DNA from: Opitutaceae bacterium
GTDB lineage: Bacteria; Verrucomicrobiota; Verrucomicrobiia; Opitutales; Opitutaceae
Length of the DNA: 64,000 nucleotides
Direction: 5' to 3'
Assembly: GCA_024233285.1 (NCBI GenBank)
Contig: JACKPU010000002.1
Coordinates: 481,724 to 545,723, forward strand
Positions 34,764 to 43,981 of this stretch are shown one piece after another (the stretch's first letter is position 1; each line of letters begins with the position of its first letter). Under the pieces are notes generated by a model that had not been told where the DNA came from, ran no database searches, and was given only the letters and a program-made list of their open reading frames with translations. The position numbers were made by a program, and so were the translations under genes.

Positions 34764-35663
34764 TCAAACGCCCGCAAGGGCGTTGTGCGTGTTGAGGTGC
34801 TCCTTGCCGGTGTATTTTTCGGACTGCTCGTCCGCGTGGTAGCTGGAGCGGACCATCGCGCCGCTTTCGACGACGCCGAGGCCGGCCTTCAGGCCGAATT
34901 CCTTCCAATGTGCGAATTCGTCGGGATGCACCCAGCGTTCGACTTTCAAATGCTGCGGAGTGGGCTGCAGATACTGGCCGACGGTGAGGATGTCGGTGCG
35001 ATCTTCGACGATGTCGTAAATGGTCTTCTCAATCTCTGCCTTGGTTTCGCCAAGGCCGAGCATGATACCGGTCTTGGTGGTGAAGCCGCGTGACTTGGCG
35101 TGTTGCAGCACGGAGCGGGAACGATCGTAGCGGGCCTGCACGCGGACGGGCTTTTGCAGGCGCTCGACGGTCTCGAGGTTGTGATTGAAAATGTCGGGTT
35201 TCGCGTCGAGCACGGTGTCGAGATCGTGCAGGCGGCCCTTCCAGTCGGGCGTGAGCACTTCGATCGCGGTCTGCGGCATGCGGTGGCGAATCGCGCGGAT
35301 CGTCGCGGCCCAAACCGAGGCGCCGCCGTCCTTGAGTTCATCGCGGGCCACGGAAGTGATCACGCAGTGACGCAGGCCCATCTTGGCCACGGCGTCGGCC
35401 ACGCGGGCGGGTTCGCCGATGTCGTATTCGGTGGGCCGGCCGGTTTGGATCGCGCAGAAGTTGCAGGACCGCGTGCAGATGTTGCCGAGAATCATCAACG
35501 TCGCGGTGCCGCGCGACCAGCATTCGCCGAGGTTGGGACATTGCGCGCTCTGGCAGACCGTGTGGAGCTTGTGTTCGTCCACGAGTGACCGGACGGCTTG
35601 GTAGCCGGGGCCGGAGGGCAGTTTGGCGCGGAGCCAGGCGGGTTTGCGCGTGGTGTCGGTCAT
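34764..35663 (-). CDS. lipA: lipoyl synthase
   Basis: 299 residues from MTDTTRKPAWL (35663). Radical-SAM enzyme inserting two sulfurs into the octanoyl chain. The auxiliary cluster Cys set is CQSAQCPNLGEC (C-x4-C-x5-C), the SAM cluster is CTRSCNFC (C-x3-C-x2-C), and the C-terminal RSSYHADE Ser that coordinates the auxiliary cluster is present. It lies 65 bases downstream of lipB on the same strand, forming a lipoate assembly operon. Confidence 0.97.
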   Translation of the reverse strand: MTDTTRKPAWLRAKLPSGPGYQAVRSLVDEHKLHTVCQSAQCPNLGECWSRGTATLMILGNICTRSCNFCAIQTGRPTEYDIGEPARVADAVAKMGLRHCVITSVARDELKDGGASVWAATIRAIRHRMPQTAIEVLTPDWKGRLHDLDTVLDAKPDIFNHNLETVERLQKPVRVQARYDRSRSVLQHAKSRGFTTKTGIMLGLGETKAEIEKTIYDIVEDRTDILTVGQYLQPTPQHLKVERWVHPDEFAHWKEFGLKAGLGVVESGAMVRSSYHADEQSEKYTGKEHLNTHNALAGV

Positions 35664-35710
35664 GAAGGTGCTATGGCCACAAAAAGGCACGAAAAGCGCA
35701 AAAAGAAAAA
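35664..35710. other. A-rich tract between lipB and lipA
   Basis: GGCCACAAAAAGGCACGAAAAGCGCAAAAAG on the plus strand (split here by repeats of [GC]C-A(n)) covers about 30 bases. It has a tandem-like rhythm of short A runs and resembles a dispersed motif in related genomes (memory, not checked). It could be a remnant repeat or an mRNA processing site. Confidence 0.3.
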
Positions 35711-35728
35711 CATCGTCCGTGATTCAGT

Positions 35729-36415
35729 TCAGAATTTCCGCCCTGCCACGAATTCGGTCCACAGCCGGGAAAACTCCTCGGTCAGCGCACCTTGCACCTC
35801 GACCAGCGAGGGTGGGGCGGACAATTCGGCGGCGAACGAGGTGACACTGCCGTCATTCGCAGCGATGCCGCAGGGGACAATACCGCCGAAGTGGGCGAGG
35901 TTGGGGCACACGTTGAGCGCGAATCCGTGGTAGGCGACCCACCGTTTGACGGCGATGCCGATGGCGGCGACTTTGCGGTTTTCAAGCCAGATGCCGGTGA
36001 GCCCGTCGCGGCGCGCAGCCACCAATCCGAACGTGCCCGCGGTGTTGATGAGCACCTGTTCCAGAAAGCGCAGATAGGCGTGCAGGTCGCGCCGGCGGTC
36101 GAGCGAGACGATCGGATAGCCCACGATCTGACCCGGACCGTGATAAGTGATGTCGCCGCCGCGATTGGTGGGTGAAACCGTCACGCCTTCGCGTCCGAGT
36201 TGCTCGGCGTTCCAAACCAAGTGGCGCTCGGCCCCATGCCGCATGCCCACGGTAAAAACCGGATTGTGTTCGGTGAAGACGAGCGTGTCGCCAATCTCCC
36301 CGGCGATGCGTTGTGCGACCATCGCTTCCTGCCGGTCCTTGGCCGTCAGATAGTCCGTGCGTCCCCAATCGAGGACGGTCGGTGGTTTGACGGATGCTGC
36401 CGGCGCAGTGGACAT
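35729..36415 (-). CDS. lipB: octanoyltransferase (lipoyl-ACP:protein N-octanoyltransferase)
   Basis: 228 residues from MSTAPAASVKPP (36415); an in-frame ATG 12 bases upstream (36427) is also possible. It moves octanoate from acyl-carrier protein to lipoyl domains. Signatures RGGDITYHGPGQIVGYPI, catalytic Lys in GIAVKRWVAYHGFALNV, and acyl-thioester Cys in HFGGIVPCGI are intact. The open frame continues far 5' across the GH172 gene, but that is antisense and was rejected. Confidence 0.96.
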   Translation of the reverse strand: MSTAPAASVKPPTVLDWGRTDYLTAKDRQEAMVAQRIAGEIGDTLVFTEHNPVFTVGMRHGAERHLVWNAEQLGREGVTVSPTNRGGDITYHGPGQIVGYPIVSLDRRRDLHAYLRFLEQVLINTAGTFGLVAARRDGLTGIWLENRKVAAIGIAVKRWVAYHGFALNVCPNLAHFGGIVPCGIAANDGSVTSFAAELSAPPSLVEVQGALTEEFSRLWTEFVAGRKF

Positions 36416-36514
36416 GATGCACACCATTGCGCAAAACCCTATCGGTGCAACCACGCATGACTCGGCGGGCGCTTGCGTTGGGCGATGCGCCCGGCTTGGT
36501 TGGGCCTGTTCCCC

Positions 36515-37621
36515 ATGAACCCCCTCGCAATGAACAACCTCCTCGGGTTGCTGCCGTTTCAAACCGGCGCCGTGACCCGCATGATCAATGCCGAAAACCC
36601 GACCGGCGAAAAAGGCGGCGGCGCCAAGTGGGAGCCAAATCCTGACGATCCCATGACGCCGCACAGTGCGTCGGCCATGCACCTGGGTCGCGGTTGGAAA
36701 GTGCGGCCGTTCATCAGCCTCAAGGCCGGCGCGACCGCGACGCTGGCCGATATCGCGGGACCGGGTTGCATCAATCAATTCTGGATCACCGCGAGCGCGG
36801 ATGAGTTTCGCACCCTGGTGCTCCGCATTTACTGGGATCACGAGGAGACGCCCTCGGTCGAGGTGCCGCTCGGGGATTTCTTTGCGATGGGTTTTGATAC
36901 CCAGCCGCACCCGGTCACTTCGCTGCCGGTTGTGGTGGCGCCGCATCGCGGCTGCAGTTGCTACTGGCAGATGCCGTTTCGCCAGCATGCGCGCATCACG
37001 TTGAGCAACGAGAACAAGATCGACGTCAAAATCATCGCTTACAAAGTGCTCTACAAATTGCACGAGGTGCCCGATGACGCCGCGTATTTTCACGCCCAGT
37101 GGCGCCGGAGTCTCACGACGCGCGAACTGCCCGAGCACTCGATTCTCGACGGGGTGAAAGGCAAGGGGCTCTACGTTGGCACCTACCTCGCGTGGACGGC
37201 GCTCTCGCGCGGCTGGTGGGGCGAAGGCGAAGTGAAGTTTTTCCTCGATGGCGACGGCGAGTTTCCGACCATTTGCGACAACGGCACCGAGGATTACTTC
37301 AGCGGCGCGTGGGGCTTTTTCAAGGACCCGAAAAAGGATCCGGTGGAGGAGGTGTTCAACACGCCGTTTGTCGGCATGCCGCTCGCACACACCGGCGGCA
37401 ACGACGGCCCGCGTTACTTCGGGCTCTATCGCTGGCACGTGCTCGACAGCATCGGTTTTGCGTCCGATCTGCGCGTGACCGTGCAAACGCTCGGTTGGTG
37501 GCCCGGCCACATTTATCAACCATTGACGGACGACATCGCCTCGACCGCGTTCTGGTATCAGCACGAACCGCATGCGCCGTTTCCAGAATTCCCGTCGCTA
37601 AACGAACGCTGGCAGCGATGA
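36515..37621 (+). CDS. GH172 (DUF2961) glycoside hydrolase
   Basis: 368 residues from ATG 36515 (MNPLAMNN); in-frame ATGs also at 36473 and 36530. No signal peptide, so cytoplasmic. Domain features are ADIAGPGCINQFWITA, RIYWDHEETPSVEVPLGDFF, NGTEDYFSGAWGF with the acidic pair, and AHTGGNDGPRYFGLYRWHVLDSIGF. Characterised GH172 members act on alpha-fructofuranosides (difructose dianhydride I) or alpha-arabinofuranosides and form hexamers. It is followed by another glycosidase across a 139-base gap holding an inverted repeat. Confidence 0.88.
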   Translation: MNPLAMNNLLGLLPFQTGAVTRMINAENPTGEKGGGAKWEPNPDDPMTPHSASAMHLGRGWKVRPFISLKAGATATLADIAGPGCINQFWITASADEFRTLVLRIYWDHEETPSVEVPLGDFFAMGFDTQPHPVTSLPVVVAPHRGCSCYWQMPFRQHARITLSNENKIDVKIIAYKVLYKLHEVPDDAAYFHAQWRRSLTTRELPEHSILDGVKGKGLYVGTYLAWTALSRGWWGEGEVKFFLDGDGEFPTICDNGTEDYFSGAWGFFKDPKKDPVEEVFNTPFVGMPLAHTGGNDGPRYFGLYRWHVLDSIGFASDLRVTVQTLGWWPGHIYQPLTDDIASTAFWYQHEPHAPFPEFPSLNERWQR

Positions 37622-37638
37622 ACGAGCAATGGGTTTTA

Positions 37639-37744
37639 AACCACGAATGGACACGAATTCACACTAATGGAAATTCATCGGCACCGAGTTTCTAGCCGCG
37701 GACATCTTTCCGCGATTCGTGACTATTCGTGTCCATTCGTGGTT
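37639..37744. repeat. dispersed compound inverted repeat, family A, copy 1
   Basis: Arms AACCACGAATGGACACGAAT (37639-37658) and its exact reverse complement (37725-37744), 66 bases apart. Inner DNA has a small CGCGG/CCGCG hairpin near 37700-37715. A second copy lies at 50534-50632. Located 18 bases past the GH172 stop. Confidence 0.85.
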
Positions 37745-37760
37745 CAATAACAGGATCCCG

Positions 37761-38717
37761 ATGAATTTCGAAAACATGGACGGCAAGTGCTACCGCGAGG
37801 CGGTGGCGCGGCAACGGGCGCATCAGGAGGACTGGCTCAAGGTCGGTTACGCGCCGCTGGGGTATTATCTAAAAGACTTTTGCCTGCACGAAGTTAACGG
37901 CGTCTGGCATCTTTATCACATCGCCGGCACGCCTGGTGTGAGTTGCTGTATACCGGGCAACGAAGTCTTCTTCGGGCATGCGACGACGCGCGATTTTGTG
38001 ACTTGGGAAACGCACGAGCCTTGTTTTTTCATCGATGTGCGCGGCTGGGACCACGGGCACGTGTTCGCGCCGTATGTGATTCCGCACGGCGGCCGACACT
38101 GGATGTTCTACACCGGCGTGGCGACCGACAACACGCAGCGCATCGGCGTGGCGGTTTCTGATGATTTGTTTCACTGGCAACGGGCGAGCGATCGACCGGT
38201 GATCCGGCCCGAGGAATACGAATGGGCGTTTTGTCCGACGAGCGGCGGGGCGGCCTGTCGCGATGCACACGTCATCGCCCACGACGGGCGGTTTCAGCTC
38301 TATTACACCGCGGTGAAGAAGGACGGCAACGGCTGCGTGGCGCGGGCGTCATCGACCGATCTCCTCCAGTGGCGTGACGAGGGCATCGTTTACGGTTTCA
38401 ACGCGTGGAATCAGTGCGAATCCAGTAATGTGCAGCAGTTGGACGACGGTCGCTGGCGGCTGTTCTTCGGCGGCCATCACGCCTGGAGCTATGTCGATTC
38501 CGACCATCCGTTGCGCTGGCCCGATGTGCAGCCGGTCACGATTCGAGAGGATATTACGGCGATGGAAGTCATCCGGCGCCAAGGCGACCGCTGGCTCGTG
38601 GCGTATTTCGGTCTGCGTTATTACCGGCTGCTGGTCGGCGTGCTGGACTGGTCGGCCGCGCAACCCACCATCACGCAGATTACGACGCGCGAGGCCTTGG
38701 CTGAGTTTGGGCTGTAG
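37761..38717 (+). CDS. five-bladed beta-propeller glycosidase (GH32/GH43/GH130-like)
   Basis: 318 residues from MNFENMDGKCYR (37761). Repeating blades with short aromatic motifs: GVWHLYHIAGTPG, HATTRDFVTWETHEP, YVIPHGGRHWMFYTG, FQLYYTAVKKDGNG, and ASSTDLLQWRDEG. WxLYY and RDFVTW motifs match family GH32/GH43 sucrases/arabinosidases; catalytic acids cannot be fixed by eye. No signal peptide. Its stop codon TAG is inside the following repeat. Downstream of GH172, so the pair may degrade a furanose-containing oligosaccharide. Confidence 0.75.
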   Translation: MNFENMDGKCYREAVARQRAHQEDWLKVGYAPLGYYLKDFCLHEVNGVWHLYHIAGTPGVSCCIPGNEVFFGHATTRDFVTWETHEPCFFIDVRGWDHGHVFAPYVIPHGGRHWMFYTGVATDNTQRIGVAVSDDLFHWQRASDRPVIRPEEYEWAFCPTSGGAACRDAHVIAHDGRFQLYYTAVKKDGNGCVARASSTDLLQWRDEGIVYGFNAWNQCESSNVQQLDDGRWRLFFGGHHAWSYVDSDHPLRWPDVQPVTIREDITAMEVIRRQGDRWLVAYFGLRYYRLLVGVLDWSAAQPTITQITTREALAEFGL

Positions 38718-38788
38718 GGCGGGATCGCTGATCCCGCCTCGACGACAATTGGTGACCGAAATGGCGGGGTCAGCGACCCCGCCCTACA
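38713..38788. repeat. dispersed double palindrome, family B, copy 1
   Basis: Left arm starts TGTAGGGCGGGATC and contains GGCGGGATC-GCT-GATCCCGCC; right arm contains GGCGGGGTC-AGC-GACCCCGCC and ends CCCTACA. Each arm is itself a hairpin and the outer GTAGGGCGGG/CCCGCCCTAC are inverted to each other. The TAG stop of the upstream glycosidase is part of the left arm. Copy 2 at 59139-59216. Confidence 0.85.
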
Positions 38789-38795
38789 ATTCGAA

Positions 38796-39956
38796 TTATT
38801 TGGCTGCGGCGATTTGCTTGCCGAAGAACTTGTCCATCCAGACGGCGATGATGCCGTCGCCGGTGACATTGGTGGCGGTGCCGAAGCTGTCTTGAGCGAG
38901 GTAGAGTGCGATCATGAGCGCGACCTGCTGTTCGGTAAATCCGAGCATCGAAGTCAGCAGGCCAAGTGCGGCCATCACGGCGCCGCCGGGGGCACCGGGC
39001 GCGGCGATCATGATCACGCCGAGCATCATGATGAACGGCAGCATGGTCAGCAGGGATGGAATCGCAACGCCCGGTGTCATCAGCATCACCGCGCTGGCGC
39101 AGGTGACGATCGTGATGGTCGAGCCGGAAAGGTGAATGTTGGCGCAAAGCGGCACGACGAAGTTGGCGATCGGGTCGCTAACTTTGGCGTTTTTCACGGA
39201 ACGCAACGTGACCGGGATCGTGGCGGCGCTCGACATCGTGCCGAGCGCGGTGAAATATGCCGGCATCATGTTGCGGATGAGTTCGAGCGGCGAACGGCCG
39301 TTCAGGACGCCGGTGGTGACGTAGAGAATCGTGAGCCACACCCAATGCATGACGATCGCGAGGACGAGCACCGTGCCGAACGCGTGCAGCGTGGTGAATA
39401 CACTGCCGTCGGCGGCCATCGCGGCAAACACCCCGGCGATGTAAAGCGGCAGCAACGGGATGATGACCTTGCTGAGCAGGCGTTCGATCACATCGCAGCC
39501 TTGGGCGAAGACGGTGCGCAGGGTTTCACTGTTGTTGGCGCTAATGCCGATGCCGAAGACGAAGGCGGCGACCAGCGCGCTGATGACGCCGAAGAGCGGC
39601 GGAATCTCCAGTTTGAAGAACGGCAGATGCGTGGCGGCCTCGTGACCGGCCTCGGCCACCTGGGGCGAGATGATGGGCAAGGCGACACTGGCGACGAGGA
39701 AGGCGAGCACACCCGCGATCAGGGTGGAACCATAGGCAAAGCTCACGGTGCGGCCGAGCAGTTTGCCCGAACCGCTGGGCAGGCTGGCGATCCCGTTCGT
39801 GATGTAGAACAGGATGATCAGCGGAATTGTGAATTTGATCAGCTGGCCGACCGCCTCGTAAACCGTGAGCAGCAGGCGGATGAACGCATCCGGGGCGTAG
39901 AAACCGATGAGAATACCGGCGATCATGCCGGCGAGCAGTTTGAGGATGATCTTCAT
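38796..39956 (-). CDS. dicarboxylate/amino acid:cation symporter (DAACS, SLC1)
   Basis: 386 residues from MKIILKLLAGMIAG (39956); the long open frame upstream is antisense to lysS leader and was not used. About eight membrane helices and two re-entrant hairpins. MSSAATIPVTLR is the first serine-rich hairpin (GTMSSAATIP), HLSGSTITI and GAPGGAVMAALGLL follow, with DSFGTATNVTGDG as the substrate-binding signature. Takes up glutamate/aspartate, C4-dicarboxylates or neutral amino acids with Na+ or H+; the exact substrate cannot be told. Confidence 0.9.
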   Translation of the reverse strand: MKIILKLLAGMIAGILIGFYAPDAFIRLLLTVYEAVGQLIKFTIPLIILFYITNGIASLPSGSGKLLGRTVSFAYGSTLIAGVLAFLVASVALPIISPQVAEAGHEAATHLPFFKLEIPPLFGVISALVAAFVFGIGISANNSETLRTVFAQGCDVIERLLSKVIIPLLPLYIAGVFAAMAADGSVFTTLHAFGTVLVLAIVMHWVWLTILYVTTGVLNGRSPLELIRNMMPAYFTALGTMSSAATIPVTLRSVKNAKVSDPIANFVVPLCANIHLSGSTITIVTCASAVMLMTPGVAIPSLLTMLPFIMMLGVIMIAAPGAPGGAVMAALGLLTSMLGFTEQQVALMIALYLAQDSFGTATNVTGDGIIAVWMDKFFGKQIAAAK

Positions 39957-40094
39957 GAAGTGTGGTGGGGTTGGCTCGAGCTTGCTGGGTGGGTCAGGTG
40001 CGGCAAGCGGGTAATGGCCCGGACCGCGACGCTCGCCAGCGGGGAAGTTTCCATTTGCGCCGAGACGGGGCGCGTGGCTAATTCCTCCGTTTCC

Positions 40095-41594
40095 ATGAGC
40101 GAAAACCCAGCCGATATCTCCCATGACCAGCATGCCGTGCGACGCCAGAAGCTCGCCGATTTGCGTGCCGGCGGCTTCGATCCATTCCGCGCCAACGTCG
40201 CGCCCACGCATTTTTCACAAGACGCCAAGGCGCTCTACGTGGACGAACAGGACAATACCGTGAGCGTCACGGTGGCCGGCCGTTTGGTCACCTTTCGGGT
40301 GCAGGGCGGCAGTTCGTTCGTTAAGATCCAGGATCAGCAGGGGCAGATTCAGCTCTATTTCCGCAAGGACGTGCTCGGCGAAGAACGCTACCTGCAATTC
40401 AAGAAGCTGCTCGATCTCGGCGACATCATCGGCGTCACCGGCACGCTCTTCAAAACCAAGACCGGCGAGATCACCGTCCGTGTCGAAAGCTTCACGCTCG
40501 TGTCCAAGGCATTGCGCCCGCTGCCGGAGAAGTGGCACGGCCTGAGCGACGCCGAGCAGGTTTACCGTCAGCGCTATCTCGACCTGATCGTCAACCAGGA
40601 GAGCCGCCAGCGTTTGATGACGCGGGCGCGCCTCGTCAGTGCGGTGCGTCGGTTTCTCGAAGACCGCCAGTTTCTCGAAGTCGAAACGCCCGTGTTGCAA
40701 AGCGTCGCCGGCGGCGCGGCGGCGCGACCGTTCGAAACGCACCACAACGCGCTCGATACCGATTTCGTGCTGCGCATCTCGCTCGAACTTTACCTGAAGC
40801 GCATGCTCGTGGGTGGTTACGATCGCGTGTTCGAGATCGGCCGCAATTTCCGCAACGAGGGCGTGTCGCGCCGCCACAATCCCGAGTTCACCATGCTCGA
40901 GGTTTACCAAGCCTACAGCGATTACCGCGGCATGATGACGCTCGTGCAGGACTTGCTGCGCCATCTCGTGCGCGAGGTGATCAAGCCGGTGGACGAAAAC
41001 GGCCAGCCGGTCATGGCGATCAAGCACGCGGCCTCGGGCGAACTCATCGATTTTGGCGCCGACTGGCGCGAAGTGAAATACAAGGATCTCATCCGCGAGA
41101 AGACCGGCAACCCCGGTTGGTTCGAACTTTCCAAGGCCGACAAGATCGCCGGGGCCGAAGCGCTCGGGCTCAAGATCGATCCCAACTGGGAAGACTACGA
41201 GGTCACCAACGAAATCTTCGGCAAGCTCATCGAGCCTACGCTCATCCAGCCGACCTTCGTGACGCACCTGCCCAAGGAGCTTTGCCCGCTGGCCAAGCTC
41301 ACGCAGGACGATCCGAGCACCATCGACGTGTTCGAACTCATCATCGGCGGCATGGAGATCGCGCCGGCTTACTCCGAGCAGAACGATCCCGACGTGCAGC
41401 GCCAGATGTTCGAGGCGCAGGCCGGCGAGGAAGTGCAGAAGATCGACCAGGACTTCCTGCTCGCGCTCGAGCACGGCATGCCGCCCGCCGGGGGCATGGG
41501 CATCGGCATTGATCGTCTCGCGATCTTGCTCACCGGCGCGGAAAGCATTCGCGACGTGATTCTCTTCCCGCAGTTGCGCAACACTACTTCCTAG
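40095..41594 (+). CDS. lysS: lysyl-tRNA synthetase, class II
   Basis: 499 residues from MSENPADISHDQHAVRRQK (40095). N-terminal OB fold (SVTVAGRLVTFRVQGGSSFVKIQDQQG), then class II core: motif 1 near FLEVETPVL, motif 2 FRNEGVSRRHNPEFTMLE, motif 3 GMGIGIDRLAIL. ERYLQFKKLLDLGDIIG links domains. Long upstream extension in frame is antisense to the symporter and was excluded. Single copy here, downstream lolC/E starts 33 bases after its stop. Confidence 0.97.
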   Translation: MSENPADISHDQHAVRRQKLADLRAGGFDPFRANVAPTHFSQDAKALYVDEQDNTVSVTVAGRLVTFRVQGGSSFVKIQDQQGQIQLYFRKDVLGEERYLQFKKLLDLGDIIGVTGTLFKTKTGEITVRVESFTLVSKALRPLPEKWHGLSDAEQVYRQRYLDLIVNQESRQRLMTRARLVSAVRRFLEDRQFLEVETPVLQSVAGGAAARPFETHHNALDTDFVLRISLELYLKRMLVGGYDRVFEIGRNFRNEGVSRRHNPEFTMLEVYQAYSDYRGMMTLVQDLLRHLVREVIKPVDENGQPVMAIKHAASGELIDFGADWREVKYKDLIREKTGNPGWFELSKADKIAGAEALGLKIDPNWEDYEVTNEIFGKLIEPTLIQPTFVTHLPKELCPLAKLTQDDPSTIDVFELIIGGMEIAPAYSEQNDPDVQRQMFEAQAGEEVQKIDQDFLLALEHGMPPAGGMGIGIDRLAILLTGAESIRDVILFPQLRNTTS

Positions 41595-41626
41595 TCGCCA
41601 GCCACTAGTTACTAGCAACCAGCAAA

Positions 41627-42862
41627 ATGCCCTGGTATCTCTACCTCGCCCTGAAACAGCTTTTCCCCACGGGGCGGCGGTTTCCGTTCTTCACGGTGAT
41701 TTCCGTGCTGGGCGTGGCGTTGGGCGTGGCGCTGCTGATCGTTTCGATCAGCGTCATGGGCGGCTTTGGCCATCAAATCCGCCAGATGATCGTCGACACG
41801 CAGGGCGATGTGCAGGTGCGGTCTTACAGCCTGATGCTCAATCCCGATACGGTGATCGAGCGCATCGAATCCGTGCCCGGCGTCGTGGCCGCGACGGCCT
41901 TCGCCGAGGGCGTGGCAATGATGGAATACGATCGCAAACCCGTCTTCCCGGCCGTGCAGGGCATCGACTTGGTGCGGGCGGAACACGTCGTGCCGTTGCG
42001 ACGGTTCGTCCGTGTCGGCGATCTCGACGATCTCGACGACGACTCGATCATCATCAGCGCACAACTCGCGGTTAACATCGGCGCGCGGGTCGGCAGCACC
42101 GTGCAGCTTTATTCGCCGTTGATGCTCGAACGCATCAAGCAGGACGAAGTCATGCTGCCGCGCGAACTGGAGGTCGTCGGCATTTTTGAAATCGGGCACC
42201 AGCAGCTCGACAGCTCTGTCGTGCTTGTGACGCTCCGCACCATGCAGGACCTATACGGGCTCGGCGATGCGGTCCACGGCATCAACATCAAGACCGCTGA
42301 GGGCACCGACGCCGACCAGATGGCATCAAAGATCAACGAGGCGATCGGGGCGGTCACCAATGCCGAGGCGCGCTCATGGCTCGACGCCAACCAGGACTTT
42401 CTCTTCGTGCTGCAGTTGGAGAAGAACATGATCTTCTTCCTGCTCACGTTCATCATCGTGGTCGCGGCGTTTTCGGTCGCGAGTTCGCTGCTCATCTCGG
42501 TGGTGCGCAAGACCCGCGAGATCGGCCTGCTCGGCGCGTTGGGCGCCAAGCCGCGTCACGTGGCGGCGTGTTTCTGTTTTCAGGGGTTCTTCATCGGTGT
42601 GGCCGGCACGGTCTGCGGCTTGGCGCTGGGCTACACCTTTCTGCATTTCCGCAACGATCTCATCCGCGTCTTCACCGAGCTGACCGCCACCGAACAGGTG
42701 CTCGCGCGTTTTTATCAGTTCAGCAACCTGCCGTCCTACACGGCGGATTCGGACGTGGTGCTGATTGTCGTCTGCGCCGTGGTGATCTCAACCCTGGCCG
42801 GCCTGTTGCCCGCGTGGCGCGCCGCGCGCCTGAAACCCGTGGAGGCGTTGCGCAGTGAGTAA
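41627..42862 (+). CDS. lipoprotein-releasing ABC transporter permease (LolC/E type)
   Basis: 411 residues. Four membrane helices with a large periplasmic domain between the first and second: TM1 FPFFTVISVLGVALGVALLIVSISVM, then the MacB/LolC periplasmic region (DTQGDVQVRSYS), then three C-terminal helices including FLLTFIIVVAAFSVASSLLISVVRKTREIGLLGALGAKP (FtsX coupling helix). With the next gene (LolD) it extracts outer-membrane lipoproteins from the inner membrane. Only one permease gene is seen, so it may act as a homodimer (LolF-like). Confidence 0.9.
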   Translation: MPWYLYLALKQLFPTGRRFPFFTVISVLGVALGVALLIVSISVMGGFGHQIRQMIVDTQGDVQVRSYSLMLNPDTVIERIESVPGVVAATAFAEGVAMMEYDRKPVFPAVQGIDLVRAEHVVPLRRFVRVGDLDDLDDDSIIISAQLAVNIGARVGSTVQLYSPLMLERIKQDEVMLPRELEVVGIFEIGHQQLDSSVVLVTLRTMQDLYGLGDAVHGINIKTAEGTDADQMASKINEAIGAVTNAEARSWLDANQDFLFVLQLEKNMIFFLLTFIIVVAAFSVASSLLISVVRKTREIGLLGALGAKPRHVAACFCFQGFFIGVAGTVCGLALGYTFLHFRNDLIRVFTELTATEQVLARFYQFSNLPSYTADSDVVLIVVCAVVISTLAGLLPAWRAARLKPVEALRSE

Positions 42863-43508
42863 TCCGGTGCTCCAAGCCAGCGACGTGCACAAGACCTTCG
42901 CGAGCGGCGATCGTCGGATCAACGTGCTGCGCGGCACCGCAATCTCGGTGGCAGCAGGGGAGAGCGTAAGTATTCGCGGCGAATCTGGTTCGGGCAAATC
43001 GACCCTGCTCAACCTGCTCGCCGGATTGGATGCGCCGGACTCCGGCAGGATTCTTTGGGGAGGCAAACCCAAGCTGCCCACGGCCCGCGCCAACTACCTC
43101 GGCATTATTTTCCAATCGTTCTACCTGATTCCGGAAATGGACGCGCTGGCCAATGTGCTGATGGCGGCGCGCATTTGCGGCCGCGTCGGTGCGACGGAGA
43201 AAAAGCGCGCGGCCGAGCTGCTGGCGCGCGTGGGCTTGAGCGAACGGGCCACCCACCTGCCGGGCCAGCTATCCGGCGGTGAACGCCAACGCGTGGCCTT
43301 GGCGCGCGCTCTGATGAACAACCCCGCGCTCATCCTCGCCGACGAACCGACCGGCAACCTCGATGAGAAGACCGGCGATGCGGTAATCGACCTCTTGCTC
43401 AAGCTCTGCGCCGAAACCCAAACCGCCCTCGTGCTCGTGACTCACAACCCCGCCCACGCGGCCAAATGTTCGCGTCACCTGACCTTGCACGACGGCGTTC
43501 TTAACTAA
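42855..43508 (+). CDS. lolD: lipoprotein-releasing ABC transporter ATPase LolD
   Basis: 217 residues; start overlaps the permease stop by eight bases. Walker A GESGSGKST, Q-loop FQSFYLIPEMDALANVLMA, signature LSGGERQRVALARAL, Walker B LILADEPTGNLDEKTG, H-loop VLVTHNP. The NLDEKTGDA and short length are typical of LolD/MacB-type. Drives lipoprotein release with the permease just upstream. It ends one base before the convergent 150-residue membrane gene. Confidence 0.95.
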   Translation: MSNPVLQASDVHKTFASGDRRINVLRGTAISVAAGESVSIRGESGSGKSTLLNLLAGLDAPDSGRILWGGKPKLPTARANYLGIIFQSFYLIPEMDALANVLMAARICGRVGATEKKRAAELLARVGLSERATHLPGQLSGGERQRVALARALMNNPALILADEPTGNLDEKTGDAVIDLLLKLCAETQTALVLVTHNPAHAAKCSRHLTLHDGVLN

Positions 43509-43509
43509 G

Positions 43510-43962
43510 TCAGCGTCCTCTACGCTCGGTAGGAGCGACGGGTTCCACTGTTGGCTCTGGTGACTGCATCGGCTTTTCAGCCGTCCGCACGCTGACACCG
43601 GAAAGCCAGCGGTGGAGCATGAGACTCGGAACACAGAGTAGAAAACATCCTGCGATCACTCCGTATCGAAGAATCGGCTGATCCAGCCGCCAATCGTAGA
43701 TGAGAGCGATCACCGCTAGCCAAAGCGGCGTCAGGAAGATAGCGATAAACGGCATCCAGAATCGCTCACGCATGCTAAGCTCAGCAAGCCTCGGTGGCAC
43801 CCGACGCACCGCTAGTATGATCCACGTCACGATGCAGATCACCAAAAATGCCAGTCCGGCAAGGAAGCCAATTGTGAGACTTTGCGAAATCGCCGAGAAG
43901 ATTGCGCCTGCGATACCGGTGGCGATCAGCGTGCCGAGAATCATCGAACCTTCCTTGTCCAT
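43510..43962 (-). CDS. small membrane protein of unknown function
   Basis: 150 residues with four hydrophobic segments (MILGTLIATGIAGAIFSAIS, TIGFLAGLAFLVICIVTWIIL, WMPFIAIFLTPLWLAVIALIY, YGVIAGCFLLCVPSLML) and a Pro/Glu-rich polar C-terminus. Start MDKEGSM (43962) or the ATG at residue 7. I do not recognise a family. Base composition is lower in GC than lolD beside it; it is the first gene of the probable cassette block. Confidence 0.6.
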   Translation of the reverse strand: MDKEGSMILGTLIATGIAGAIFSAISQSLTIGFLAGLAFLVICIVTWIILAVRRVPPRLAELSMRERFWMPFIAIFLTPLWLAVIALIYDWRLDQPILRYGVIAGCFLLCVPSLMLHRWLSGVSVRTAEKPMQSPEPTVEPVAPTERRGR

Positions 43963-43981
43963 ACTTGCTGCCGATCGTCTA

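Noticed and set aside
35729..37573. 614-residue extension of lipB
   Set aside because: Only the last 228 residues match LipB; the rest is antisense to GH172.
38814..40094. 427-residue N-terminal extension of lysS
   Set aside because: Antisense to the symporter; LysS begins at 40095.
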